Translations under genes and position numbers: made by a program
Notes under the pieces: generated by a model
Seen by the model: only the letters and a program-made list of their open reading frames with translations
Database searches by the model: none
Told to the model about the DNA's origin: nothing
DNA from: Anaeroplasma bactoclasticum
Lineage (GTDB): Bacteria > Bacillota_I > Bacilli_A > ML615J-28 > CAG-313
Length of the DNA: 34,453 nucleotides
Direction: 5' to 3'
Assembly: GCA_023667245.1 (NCBI GenBank)
Contig: JAMPAL010000012.1
Location: 1 to 34,453, forward strand
Part shown: positions 6,641 to 16,761 of the stretch, one piece after another
How the letters are laid out: every line of letters starts with the position of its first letter
How positions within the stretch are numbered: the stretch's first letter is position 1

Positions 6641-6733
6641 TTCCTACAATTCAATCACTCTGGCTGATTACAAAATCGAAGGGAGAATCTGCTTCCTTAC
6701 GTAGCCCCTTTCTCGATAGCGTCTTTTTTAATC

Positions 6734-7123
6734 TTATAGTTTTGATGCTTGAATTTCTTTTAAATTCAATGCAAGCTCTCTTTCCATTTCTGAAAAATCC
6801 ATTGCTCCTTTTCGGTTGGTCTCTTTTTGGGTATCCCTCAAACGTTGAAGCGCTTGTTTTGCATCTTCTAATGTTTTTCCATCGACTGTTTCTTGCGCGA
6901 TTACAGTAGCAGTATCTTGACTAAATTCAAGAAGTCCACCTGAAATAAGATGATAGATTTCTTCATTGCCACTTACATGTTTCACATATCCTAGTCGAAT
7001 CGAAACAACAATAGGGACGTGGTTTTTTAAAATAGCCAATTGTCCATTATCACCATCTACAACAATATAGTCAACTATTCCTTGATAACTAGTTCCTTTG
7101 GGCGTTACAATTGAAAGATTCAT
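6734..7123 (-). CDS. atpC: F1 ATP synthase epsilon subunit
   Basis: A 129-residue epsilon subunit of the rotary ATP synthase central stalk. The N-terminal beta sandwich starts MNLSIVTPKG and holds the usual DGDNGQLAILKNHVP turn and ISGGLLEFSQDTATVIA. Residues from about 88 form the C-terminal helical hairpin that can inhibit ATP hydrolysis. It is the last gene of the operon and lies 4 bases after atpD. No clear terminator follows within the next 300 bases until the one at 6338-6371, possibly because the downstream island replaced the original one. Confidence 0.95.
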   Translation of the reverse strand: MNLSIVTPKGTSYQGIVDYIVVDGDNGQLAILKNHVPIVVSIRLGYVKHVSGNEEIYHLISGGLLEFSQDTATVIAQETVDGKTLEDAKQALQRLRDTQKETNRKGAMDFSEMERELALNLKEIQASKL

Positions 7124-7127
7124 AATT

Positions 7128-9418
<2,291 letters not shown>

Positions 9419-9435
9419 TGTACTCTCCTTTCATT

Positions 9436-10941
9436 TTATCTTGTTTCTTTAAACGATGCAATCACTTGATCGATTTTATCTGTTTGTGGTAAATTGCCTG
9501 TTTCCTTGATTTCCGTAAGAAGTGCCTTACCAGCTTCATTTTGTTCTAAATAGCGGTAAAATGCTTTTTCAAAATTCAGAATATCTGTTAACTCTACATC
9601 ATCTAATGCACCAGTAGTAAGTGCATATATGATGAGAGCCAATTTTTCACTGGACACAGATTCGTGTAAATCTTGCTTTAAAATCTCAACTGTTCGTTTG
9701 CCTCGCTCCAATTTAGACTTTGTCGCTTCATCTAAATCAGAACCAAATTGAGTAAAGGCTTCTAATTCTCTAAATGATGCAAGATCTAATCTAAGTGTAC
9801 CTGATACTTTTTTCACCGCTTTGATTTGGGCACTACCTCCAACACGTGATACAGAAAGACCAGCGCTTACTGCAGGTCGAATACCCGAATAAAACAATTC
9901 AGTTTGCAAGAAAATTTGTCCATCAGTAATACTGATTACATTGGTTGGAATATAAGCAGAAATATCGCCTGCTTGTGTTTCGATAATCGGAAGCGCCGTA
10001 ATCGATCCACCACCTAAGGCATCACTGAGTTTGGCTGCACGTTCTAGTAAACGAGAATGAAGATAGAAAACATCTCCTGGGAAAGCTTCACGTCCTGGTG
10101 GTCTTTTTAGCAATAAGGATAGTTCACGATAAGCTACTGCATGTTTACTTAAATCATCATAAATAATCAAAACATCTTTTCCTTTAAACATGAATTCTTC
10201 CGCAATAGTTACTCCCGTATAGGGTGCCAAATATAAAAGAGGTGCAGGAAGTGATGCGGAAGCAGATACAACAATAGAGTATTGCATAGCATCATGTGCT
10301 TTTAGTGTTTCTATGACATTAGATACAGTCGATTCTTTTTGGCCAATCGCGACATAAATACAAATCACATCTTGATCTTTTTGATTTAAAATGGTATCAA
10401 TAGCAATCGATGTTTTACCTGTTTGTCTATCACCAATAATCAATTCTCTTTGACCACGACCAATTGGTACTAATGCATCTATCATTTTGATTCCTGTTTT
10501 TAAGGGTTGCTTTACACTTTGGCGATCCATTACACCTGTTGCCTTTTTTTCAACGGGACGATAGAGTGTAGTTTGAATAGGTCCCCCTTCATCAATCGGT
10601 TGTCCTAAAGCATTGACTACACGTCCAATTAAAGCGTCCCCAACAGGAACCTCTAAAATACGATGGGTAGAACGTACCGTATCTCCTTCTTTTACTTTAC
10701 TAGAAGAACCAAATAAAATAGCTCCTACATAGTCTTTTTCAAGATTTAATGCCATTCCGTATAAGTCGTTAGGAAATGCCAAAAGTTCACCTGCCATAGC
10801 ATCATCTAATCCATGTACTAAAGCGATACCATCATATACTTTAATAACAGTTCCCACACTAGTGGTATCTACTGTTACTTCATACCTTTTAATTTGCTCT
10901 TTAATCAGTGCACTGATTTCTTCTATTTTTAAAGGTTTCAT
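9436..10941 (-). CDS. atpA: F1 ATP synthase alpha subunit
   Basis: The noncatalytic nucleotide-binding alpha subunit, 501 residues from the ATG at 10941; an upstream in-frame TTG at 10950 overlaps atpH and looks less likely. The P-loop is GDRQTGKT near residue 168. The segments [32 protein letters not shown] and [11 protein letters not shown] are canonical. Both the N-terminal helix that binds the delta subunit and the C-terminal helical domain are complete. AAGGTTGG precedes the start. It begins two bases after the atpH stop codon. Confidence 0.97.
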   Translation of the reverse strand: MKPLKIEEISALIKEQIKRYEVTVDTTSVGTVIKVYDGIALVHGLDDAMAGELLAFPNDLYGMALNLEKDYVGAILFGSSSKVKEGDTVRSTHRILEVPVGDALIGRVVNALGQPIDEGGPIQTTLYRPVEKKATGVMDRQSVKQPLKTGIKMIDALVPIGRGQRELIIGDRQTGKTSIAIDTILNQKDQDVICIYVAIGQKESTVSNVIETLKAHDAMQYSIVVSASASLPAPLLYLAPYTGVTIAEEFMFKGKDVLIIYDDLSKHAVAYRELSLLLKRPPGREAFPGDVFYLHSRLLERAAKLSDALGGGSITALPIIETQAGDISAYIPTNVISITDGQIFLQTELFYSGIRPAVSAGLSVSRVGGSAQIKAVKKVSGTLRLDLASFRELEAFTQFGSDLDEATKSKLERGKRTVEILKQDLHESVSSEKLALIIYALTTGALDDVELTDILNFEKAFYRYLEQNEAGKALLTEIKETGNLPQTDKIDQVIASFKETR

Positions 10942-10943
10942 CT

Positions 10944-11483
10944 TTACCAACCTTTCTTTAATTGATTTTTTAGATCTAACATTTCAGTTTGAATGGTTGC
11001 ATCAACAATCTTGCCATCAACGACAATTTTGATTCCGCCTATAATGCTCTCATCGATTATTATCGATAAAATCACTTTTTTTCCAAACTGTTGCTCTAAT
11101 TTTTGAATAATATTTTGTTGTTCTTGTTCTTCAAGTGGATATCTCACATAGGCTGTAGCATGACAAACTTTATTTTGTGTATCTTTTAGATGTTGATAAG
11201 CTTCCACAATATCTCCTAATTCATTGAGTCGCTGATTATCTACCAGTACTTTTAAAAAGTTCAAAAAAGTAGGAGTTACATAGGATTGAAACGCTTGTTC
11301 AATAATTTCCTTTCGACTTTGCATAGAAACACTTGGGTGATTTAGTGTTTGATTGTTCTTTTGATCATCAATCAAAAGTTGTTTTGAGACTTCTAAATCA
11401 TTAGCGTATTCATCGATTTGTTGACTTTCTTTTGCAAGTTCAAATAAAGCTTGTGCATATTGTAAACTAACTGATGTAATCAT
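10944..11483 (-). CDS. atpH: F1 ATP synthase delta subunit
   Basis: The 179-residue delta subunit (OSCP homologue), which ties the alpha subunits to the peripheral stalk. The N-terminal six-helix domain starts [14 protein letters not shown], and the C-terminal part carries [18 protein letters not shown] and [20 protein letters not shown], the family signature. It lies 7 bases after atpF. Confidence 0.94.
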   Translation of the reverse strand: MITSVSLQYAQALFELAKESQQIDEYANDLEVSKQLLIDDQKNNQTLNHPSVSMQSRKEIIEQAFQSYVTPTFLNFLKVLVDNQRLNELGDIVEAYQHLKDTQNKVCHATAYVRYPLEEQEQQNIIQKLEQQFGKKVILSIIIDESIIGGIKIVVDGKIVDATIQTEMLDLKNQLKKGW

Positions 11484-11490
11484 AATTCAC

Positions 11491-12051
11491 CTATCTAGGT
11501 TCTTTCAATTGTTCTAGCGTTTGATTGACAATATCTTGATTTGCTTTTTTATCGATTTGTCTACCAACCATTTTTTCTGCCATTTCATATGCAACTTCTA
11601 TAACTTCATTTTTGATACCTTCTTGCATTTCTTGGTGTTCTTTTTCAATCATCATTCTAGCTTGTTCAGTATCTTTCTTGATTTGTTCATGTGCCTCTTG
11701 AAGAATTTCATCAGCTTCTAATTGTGATGTTTTCTTGGCTTCTTCAATCATTTTAGAAGCTGTTTTCTTTGATTCTGACTTGAGTGTTTCTGCTTCCATA
11801 CGGGCAGTTTCTGCCTCTGCTAAAGCTTTGTCTCTGATTTGAAAACTTTCTTCTACTTCTTTTTTTCTAGATTCAATCATGTTGGTAATGACATTCCAAA
11901 ACTTAAATCGAATCAATAAAAACAAAATCAGTGTGGCCAAAAGTTGTAGACCAAATGTAATGGCCATATGTGAAATCGCCTCTTGTGGTTGAAGATCATT
12001 ATTCAAAAATTCAATTGCATTATTTAATAATCCTTGAATTTCTTCGCCCAT
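11491..12051 (-). CDS. atpF: F0 ATP synthase b subunit
   Basis: A 186-residue peripheral stalk subunit. Residues about 28-50 (GLQLLATLILFLLIRFKFW) form the single membrane anchor. The rest is a long, highly charged helix with the alanine/glutamate pattern of b-subunit coiled coils, ending with the family's EVAYEMAEKMVGRQID segment. The first 27 residues before the anchor are longer than in many b subunits. It sits 12 bases after atpE. Confidence 0.95.
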   Translation of the reverse strand: MGEEIQGLLNNAIEFLNNDLQPQEAISHMAITFGLQLLATLILFLLIRFKFWNVITNMIESRKKEVEESFQIRDKALAEAETARMEAETLKSESKKTASKMIEEAKKTSQLEADEILQEAHEQIKKDTEQARMMIEKEHQEMQEGIKNEVIEVAYEMAEKMVGRQIDKKANQDIVNQTLEQLKEPR

Positions 12052-12063
12052 AGTTTTTCCTCA

Positions 12064-12345
12064 TTAGAATACGAAAATCAATAAGATGGCAACAATAAGA
12101 CCATAAATATTGGCAGTTTCTGCGACAGCTTGTCCCATAATCATCGTAGAACGAATTGCACCTACTGCTTCTGGTTGGCGACTAACAGCTTGTGCACCAA
12201 GACCTGCCGATAAACCTTGTCCAATACCTGAACCTAAACCAGTCATTACCGCAATTCCTGCGCCGATTCCTGCACCTAAATTTTTTAATCCTTCACCAAC
12301 TGACATTTCTGCCAAAAACTGAAATAAACTTGTGAATAAATTCAT
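12064..12345 (-). CDS. atpE: F0 ATP synthase c subunit with sodium-type ion site
   Basis: A 93-residue c subunit forming the rotor ring: two membrane helices joined by the conserved loop ending in RQPEA. The ion-binding residues are Gln43 in helix 1 and Val74, Glu76, Thr77 and Tyr81 in helix 2 (GQAVAETANIYG). They align one-for-one with Gln32, Val63, Glu65, Ser66 and Tyr70 of the sodium-dependent Ilyobacter tartaricus ring, with the same 33-residue distance between Gln and Glu. Proton-coupled rings usually lack the Gln and the hydroxyl residue after Glu, so sodium coupling is inferred. The short N-terminal extension (about 20 residues) is slightly unusual. GAGGAGG before the ATG is the strongest ribosome site of the operon, as expected for a subunit needed in many copies. 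Confidence 0.97.
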   Translation of the reverse strand: MNLFTSLFQFLAEMSVGEGLKNLGAGIGAGIAVMTGLGSGIGQGLSAGLGAQAVSRQPEAVGAIRSTMIMGQAVAETANIYGLIVAILLIFVF

Positions 12346-12376
12346 ATTTTTCCTCCTCTATTATATTTTTGAATTT

Positions 12377-13078
12377 TTATTCTTCTTCAGGAATTTTTGT
12401 TGAAATAAATACTACGGTTAGTAGCATAAATACATATACTTGGATAAGCCCCAAAAATACATCAAAAATAGCATGCAATATCGATGTAATAAATGGCGTA
12501 ATGATATATCCAATCGGAACTACTGATACCCACACTTGTCCTAATACATAGTAAATCAGTGTCATTACTACGGTTCCACTAAAAATGTTACCAAATAGAC
12601 GTAATCCCATTGAAATAGGGGTTACCAATTCACTAAAGATATTGATAGGTAACATGATTGGGAATTTGGGAAATGGATCCAAATATCCTTTTAAATAATT
12701 TTTCATACCGCTATGTTTGATTGCCATAAAATGAATGACAAATCCCGCCACTATACCTAGTGCTAATGTCACACACACATTCGCAGTTGGTGGTGTTAAA
12801 CCGATTAAACCACTCAAATTGGATACAAATAAAAAGATGCATTCAAATAATACGAATGGCGCAACTTCCTTCCAACGACTACCTAGCGTTTCTTTGCACA
12901 TATTATTGGTCCAATTGACTAGCATTTCCGCAAGCATTAAAATACCTTTGGTCGGTTTGCTCGGATCATGCCTTTTCAACTTGATGCCAACAATCACAAT
13001 AAAAATAATAATAATTACGGTTACTGCGAGAATGGCAAAGTTCGGTGCTTTATATATTTCGAGAATTTTATCTATCAA
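12377..13078 (-). CDS. atpB: F0 ATP synthase a subunit
   Basis: The membrane a subunit providing the ion half-channels next to the c ring. ISMGLRLFGNIFSG holds the essential arginine, and the C-terminal helix GLIQVYVFMLLTVVFIS is typical. At least five membrane helices are visible. The start is uncertain: the frame is open to TTG 13123, which would overlap atpI by 56 bases; GTG 13087 and TTG 13078 are also possible. TTG 13078 is preceded at a good distance by GGTGG and leaves an 11-base overlap, so it is preferred here. No ATG is available in this part. Confidence 0.93.
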   Translation of the reverse strand: MIDKILEIYKAPNFAILAVTVIIIIFIVIVGIKLKRHDPSKPTKGILMLAEMLVNWTNNMCKETLGSRWKEVAPFVLFECIFLFVSNLSGLIGLTPPTANVCVTLALGIVAGFVIHFMAIKHSGMKNYLKGYLDPFPKFPIMLPINIFSELVTPISMGLRLFGNIFSGTVVMTLIYYVLGQVWVSVVPIGYIITPFITSILHAIFDVFLGLIQVYVFMLLTVVFISTKIPEEE

Positions 13079-13475
13079 TGTTTCCACCAACTTTCTGTTT
13101 CTTTCTTCCAAAAGAGATGACAATCACAATTTTAATTGTCAATATACCACATAAGCACAAAAATATATTGAATCCCTTCCACAACTGACATACAAGTAAT
13201 GCAACAAAATAAATCAGTAAGTTTAACATATTGTGGAGTACAAATACTTTTTTGGGATTTCGATATTCTTGATTGGTTGCTTTGATTACAATATAAACCA
13301 GCTTCACATAACAAAATGCGCTAGCCAAATAACCAATAAGTGTACTGAGTCCAAACGACCATCTCCACCAAGAGATAAAAAAGGAAGGGATGGTAGCCAC
13401 AATGCTCACTCCTAATGCGAAATAGAAGGAACGCTTTAATATGGTTTGATCCTCATTCGATAGGCATTGTTTCAT
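13068..13475 (-). CDS. atpI: AtpI-like ATP synthase accessory membrane protein
   Basis: A 135-residue protein with four hydrophobic segments (about 13-30, 38-63, 77-95, 99-120). It is placed where atpI normally lies, between atpZ and atpB. AtpI helps assemble the c ring in several F-ATPases, including sodium-dependent ones, and is also proposed to act with AtpZ in divalent cation uptake. No strong sequence motif is visible; the call rests on topology, size and position. It overlaps atpZ by 23 bases. Confidence 0.7.
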   Translation of the reverse strand: MKQCLSNEDQTILKRSFYFALGVSIVATIPSFFISWWRWSFGLSTLIGYLASAFCYVKLVYIVIKATNQEYRNPKKVFVLHNMLNLLIYFVALLVCQLWKGFNIFLCLCGILTIKIVIVISFGRKKQKVGGNIDR

Positions 13476-13755
13476 CTTGAGTATCCTGCTCTTTTGATGG
13501 TTGTACCTGATTTTGTTTTTGTTCTAATTTCTTACTTTCTCTGATAATCGAAAAAAAGAAATCAATGATACCAATAATGGTAAATGTCAAAATAGAAATA
13601 AGCATGTAGGGTAGGGATTTATCTTTTGCATACTTTTCAAATAAATAGCCTGAGAGTACCCCTAACAACAAAAAGGTTAAGAGTTTCCAAACATTGCCCA
13701 TTACAATATTATATACTTTTAAATCTTTTACCCATTTCTCTTTATTTTTTTTCAT
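13453..13755 (-). CDS. atpZ: AtpZ-like protein (AtpZ/AtpI family)
   Basis: A 100-residue protein with two membrane helices (about 20-38 and 48-69), separated by LFEKYAKDKSLPYML, and a charged, glutamine-rich cytosolic tail. The helix - short loop - helix pattern with GYLFEKY is that of ATPase gene 1/AtpZ proteins (usually GxxLDxxxGT at this turn, here without the GT). It starts inside the last codons of rpiB (14-base overlap) with GGAG in front, indicating coupling to rpiB. Confidence 0.68.
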   Translation of the reverse strand: MKKNKEKWVKDLKVYNIVMGNVWKLLTFLLLGVLSGYLFEKYAKDKSLPYMLISILTFTIIGIIDFFFSIIRESKKLEQKQNQVQPSKEQDTQDETMPIE

Positions 13756-14191
13756 TTTTCTCCATTTGCATTACTTTGCATACGCGCCGTGAATGACGTC
13801 CTTCAGTAAATTTTGTTTGTAAAAAGGTATCCACGATAGCTACTGCGGCTTCATATGGTGTATCCTTTGCGCCTAAACAAAGTACATTGGCATCATTATG
13901 TTCCCTTGTTAATTTTGCATTTTCTACACTAGATACCAGTGCAGCCCGAATTCCTTTGATTTTGTTTGCGGCCATACTCATTCCAATTCCCGTATAGCAA
14001 ATCAAAATGCCTATTTCAGCTTGTTCACGATTAATGGTTTGACACACCAATAACGCATAGTCTGGATAATCTACCGACTGCTCATTGAATGTCCCCATAT
14101 CATGAACTTCATTGCCTAAATGTTGTAAATATTGAACAAGCTGATTTTTGAGTTCATATCCCGCATGGTCTGACCCGACTGCAATTCGCAT
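13742..14191 (-). CDS. rpiB: Ribose-5-phosphate isomerase B
   Basis: A 149-residue RpiB/LacAB-type sugar-phosphate isomerase interconverting ribose 5-phosphate and ribulose 5-phosphate. GSDHAGYELK is the phosphate/substrate loop. GILICYTGIGMSMAANK holds the catalytic cysteine, and REHNDANVLCLGA and EGRHSRRV are standard. The usual CGTGIG reads CYTGIG here. It leads the atp operon from a good sigma-A promoter (14220-14248), and AGGAGTG precedes the ATG. RpiB (YwlF) lies near the atp operon in B. subtilis as well. Confidence 0.94.
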   Translation of the reverse strand: MRIAVGSDHAGYELKNQLVQYLQHLGNEVHDMGTFNEQSVDYPDYALLVCQTINREQAEIGILICYTGIGMSMAANKIKGIRAALVSSVENAKLTREHNDANVLCLGAKDTPYEAAVAIVDTFLQTKFTEGRHSRRVCKVMQMEKNEKK

Positions 14192-14219
14192 ATTGTCACA
14201 CTCCTATTCATTCTTATTT

Positions 14220-14248
14220 ATTATAACATAGTTTCAATTTTTTAACAA
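14220..14248 (-). promoter_or_regulatory. Sigma-A promoter of the rpiB-atp operon
   Basis: On the minus strand TTGTTA (14243-14248), a 17-base spacer and TATAAT (14220-14225) lie about 30 bases before the rpiB start. A terminator directly upstream isolates it from the spoIIR cluster. It probably drives rpiB through atpC, as no other strong promoter is seen inside the operon. Confidence 0.78.
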
Positions 14249-14269
14249 GTTGAATATTCATTTTTTTCC

Positions 14270-14305
14270 AAAAAAAGAGGGTCAAAATAATTGCCCCCCC
14301 TTTTT
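14270..14305 (-). terminator. Intrinsic terminator after the YwlB-like GNAT gene
   Basis: On the minus strand a stem of five A followed by G residues pairs with CCCTC followed by a T run (one G-T pair). It lies between the stop codon at 14313 and the rpiB promoter, closing the dnaB-prfA-spoIIR-side transcript. Confidence 0.75.
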
Positions 14306-14312
14306 ATTCCAT

Positions 14313-14771
14313 TTATACACCCATATCATATTTCAAAATTGTCGCATATTCCAATTCTGTTCCGATAATTTTTTGACCATTGATTAAAAAATCAGCATGC
14401 TCTAATGGATAAAATCCTAAATTTTCAAATAATTCTATAACCTCTTTATTTTTACCAATAGAGATAAATGATTGTATTCCATCTTGTTTTGCAGCATCGA
14501 CTAGTGCTTGAAACATTTGATAGACATAGTCTGAATCAATTTGCTTTTGGAAAATAAAATACCGAATCAACCCATACTCTGAATAGATTTCATAAGTAAT
14601 ATATCCAACAACATCATCTGTAAGAATGACCACACCATTTTCAATCAATTCTTCATCGATTTCTATCACAGAATCAATTTGTTGCAAAAAATCTTTTGCT
14701 TTTTGTTGCAACACGTCATTCATCCTAATACTTTCTATCTTATATGCTTGACTTTCATTATTTATATCCAC
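14313..14771 (-). CDS. YwlB-like GNAT-fold acetyltransferase
   Basis: About 152 residues from a GTG at 14771, preceded by GGGTGAT; the frame is open to a TTG at 14804 without a ribosome site. The middle VVILTDDVVGYITYE and the C-terminal IGKNKEVIELFENLGFYPLE look like the central strands and motif B of a GNAT fold, but the Q/RxxGxG acetyl-CoA loop is not evident, so activity is uncertain. A GNAT gene (ywlB) also neighbours spoIIR in B. subtilis, which supports orthology. The substrate is unknown. Confidence 0.68.
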   Translation of the reverse strand: MDINNESQAYKIESIRMNDVLQQKAKDFLQQIDSVIEIDEELIENGVVILTDDVVGYITYEIYSEYGLIRYFIFQKQIDSDYVYQMFQALVDAAKQDGIQSFISIGKNKEVIELFENLGFYPLEHADFLINGQKIIGTELEYATILKYDMGV

Positions 14772-14815
14772 GTCTATCACCCACTCATCATATGCCAAAG
14801 ACAAAATGATTATGC

Positions 14816-15286
14816 TTATTTTTTAGCAAACAAATCGTAGAAATAACTGCGATATTCTACTTCATGATCATCTTCAAATGAAATATTAAAAAATTCTGGA
14901 TATAGTAGTGTCCAAAAATTATTTCCTTTTCCTTCGCCGATTGTAATCAAAAGAGTGGGGTACCTACCCGCTTGAATCATTTTTCCTTGATAGGATTTCG
15001 CCTCATAATCAGACAAAGTATATTGTACTGTGATATGAGAGCCTTTAAAATGCTGATTGAGTTCTGCCTCAAAACTTGTTAAATCAATATCTTGTACTTC
15101 TTGATGAGTGAGATAGAGCCGAACATATTCTTTGACTTCCAATTTCAATTGTTGATCCATCGTATCATTACTAGACGCAAGGATACGAAGCCTAATTTCT
15201 TGTTGTTCTTGCTCACATCCAAATAATAAAACCAAATAAAATATGGAAAAAATAAGCACACCGAATTTTTGGATTGTTTGTTTCAT
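14816..15286 (-). CDS. spoIIR: Stage II sporulation protein SpoIIR
   Basis: A 156-residue secreted sporulation signal. SpoIIR is made in the forespore under sigma-F, exported into the intermembrane space and triggers SpoIIGA to process pro-sigma-E in the mother cell. The start is ATG 15286, preceded by GGTGAT. Residues about 8-24 form a signal helix ending in LLFGC, which may be a lipobox. IRLRILASSNDTMDQQLKLEV is the family N-terminal motif (usually RLRILANSD) and ITIGEGKGNNFWTLLYPEF the C-terminal one (usually TIGEGEGxNWWCVLFP). The cysteine of WWCVLFP is Thr here. The position beside tsaC, prmC, prfA and a YwlB-like gene matches B. subtilis. Confidence 0.88.
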   Translation of the reverse strand: MKQTIQKFGVLIFSIFYLVLLFGCEQEQQEIRLRILASSNDTMDQQLKLEVKEYVRLYLTHQEVQDIDLTSFEAELNQHFKGSHITVQYTLSDYEAKSYQGKMIQAGRYPTLLITIGEGKGNNFWTLLYPEFFNISFEDDHEVEYRSYFYDLFAKK

Positions 15287-15334
15287 TAATATCACCAAAA
15301 TTAATATGTACCATTTTTTCCATTTTATACCATA

Positions 15335-15910
15335 TTATTGAATATGAATTTCACCTTGACGCAAAATCACAATCGGAGACTGTGTTGCATCAATAACGGT
15401 AGAGGAAACTTGCGATGCATGGACTTTATGAGCATATAAATAATCAATTTGATTGCCAAATGCCTGTTCAATATGCTTTGGATCATTGAGTGGTGGCTCG
15501 CCACTGATATTGATACTTGTTGTAGCTAAAGGTCCTACTTGTTTTAGAAGTTGTAATGCAATAGGTTCATTAGGAATCCGAAATCCGATTGTATCTAGAC
15601 CTCGTGTGAGTTGATCAGAAACTTCTTTTGATTTACGAAATACAATCGTAAGTGGTCCTGGCCAATATTGTTCCATCAATTCGAATACTTGTGAAGAAGG
15701 CTTCTCAATATACGGTAAAATATCTTCTTTGGTAGCTGCTAAAATGGCTAGAGGTTTTTGAAAATCCCGTTGTTTGAGCTGATAAATCTTTTCGATAGCC
15801 TCTATATCTGTAACCATTGCCCCAATACCATAAACCGTATCCGTAGGAAAAGCAATGATTTTATGTTGCAATGTATCTTTTGTAATTTGTTCAATAGTGC
15901 TGATTTTCAT
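15335..15910 (-). CDS. tsaC: L-threonylcarbamoyladenylate synthase (TsaC/YrdC)
   Basis: A 191-residue YrdC-domain enzyme making threonylcarbamoyl-AMP from threonine, bicarbonate and ATP, the first step of t6A37 tRNA modification. FPTDTVYGIGA near residue 22, KQRDFQKPLAILA, WPGPLTIVF, IGFRIPN and the Thr-Thr-Ser substrate loop (TTSINISGEPP) are all present. It is the short form without the Sua5 C-terminal domain. It overlaps prmC by 4 bases (ATGA), indicating coupled translation. Confidence 0.95.
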   Translation of the reverse strand: MKISTIEQITKDTLQHKIIAFPTDTVYGIGAMVTDIEAIEKIYQLKQRDFQKPLAILAATKEDILPYIEKPSSQVFELMEQYWPGPLTIVFRKSKEVSDQLTRGLDTIGFRIPNEPIALQLLKQVGPLATTSINISGEPPLNDPKHIEQAFGNQIDYLYAHKVHASQVSSTVIDATQSPIVILRQGEIHIQ

Positions 15911-16761
15911 ATTGCCTGATTCACAATGATCGTAAAACGATCCTTTCCATTTAAGTCTTGAATCACTTCCACTTGCCCATTTGGAAAATATCGATTCGCA
16001 AGTTCTATCATTTCTTTTTTCTTAGAATGACTATGTTCAAATAAGATGATATTATTTTCTTTTAAAATGTGATGTGCTTGGGATAAAATAATCTCATAAA
16101 AATGCATCCCATCAGATCCCCCAAATAAGGCCACACTCGGTTCATTCTTTTTCACAATATCTTCTACATATTCATCATCTGGTATATAAGGGGGATTAGA
16201 TACTAGAATATCAAAACGAAGATGACTTTTCATCAAAGGTTCAATCATATCTCCTTCTAAAAAGGACACATCGGCCCCATTGCAAAGGGCATTTTCTTTG
16301 GCCACTTCTAGAGCCTCATGAGAAATATCGGTTGCAACTACCGAAAAATGCGGTTCTTCTTTAGCAAGAGCAATCGCTATCGCTCCAGATCCAGTACCAA
16401 TATCTACTACATCTACTAAGGCGTCTTGAAATATCTGGTCATACATTTGCAATACATAACTGACTAATTCTTCTGTTTCAGGACGAGGAATGAGAACTTG
16501 AGGATTGACCTTCATTTTATAACCATAAAAATAACTATATCCGATAATATGTTGAACAGGAATTCTTTTTTCAAGGTACTTTGAAGTAGCCTCTTCAAAT
16601 ATCATCATCAATTTTTCTGGTATTTCGGAATGTAAATTCGCGAAAAAGGTAGCCCCATCCATGTCCGATAATTCGAGTACCAACAGTTTCACCGCTTCCT
16701 TTTCTAATCCTACTTGCTCTGCTTCCTTGGTTTTTAATTTTAAGTATTTTTGGAATGTCAT
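15907..16761 (-). CDS. prmC: Peptide chain release factor N5-glutamine methyltransferase
   Basis: A 284-residue PrmC (HemK) methyltransferase that methylates the Gln of the GGQ loop in release factors; its substrate RF1 is encoded two genes upstream. A helical N-terminal domain is followed by IPRPETEELV (91-100), SAM motif DIGTGSGAIAIAL near 120, and the catalytic NPPY (189-192). AGAAGGAGA lies before the ATG. Its first 167 bases are also read in another frame by the end of the alanine-racemase-like gene. Confidence 0.95.
   Translation of the reverse strand: MTFQKYLKLKTKEAEQVGLEKEAVKLLVLELSDMDGATFFANLHSEIPEKLMMIFEEATSKYLEKRIPVQHIIGYSYFYGYKMKVNPQVLIPRPETEELVSYVLQMYDQIFQDALVDVVDIGTGSGAIAIALAKEEPHFSVVATDISHEALEVAKENALCNGADVSFLEGDMIEPLMKSHLRFDILVSNPPYIPDDEYVEDIVKKNEPSVALFGGSDGMHFYEIILSQAHHILKENNIILFEHSHSKKKEMIELANRYFPNGQVEVIQDLNGKDRFTIIVNQAI

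Larger units (their letters stand above)
6249..6733. other. Intergenic region between the acetyltransferase pseudogene and atpC
   Basis: No intact gene is seen in these bases. On the minus strand they hold, from right to left, about 90 bases after atpC with no recognisable terminator, the TnpV remnant (6386-6640), a strong terminator (6338-6371), an AT-rich stretch with TATAAT-like matches (6285-6302) that could hold a promoter, and the ribosome site of the pseudogene. Confidence 0.6.

Noticed and set aside
12110..12322. 70-codon plus-strand frame opposite atpE
   Set aside because: Antisense shadow of the strongly conserved c-subunit gene, without ribosome site or recognisable protein features.
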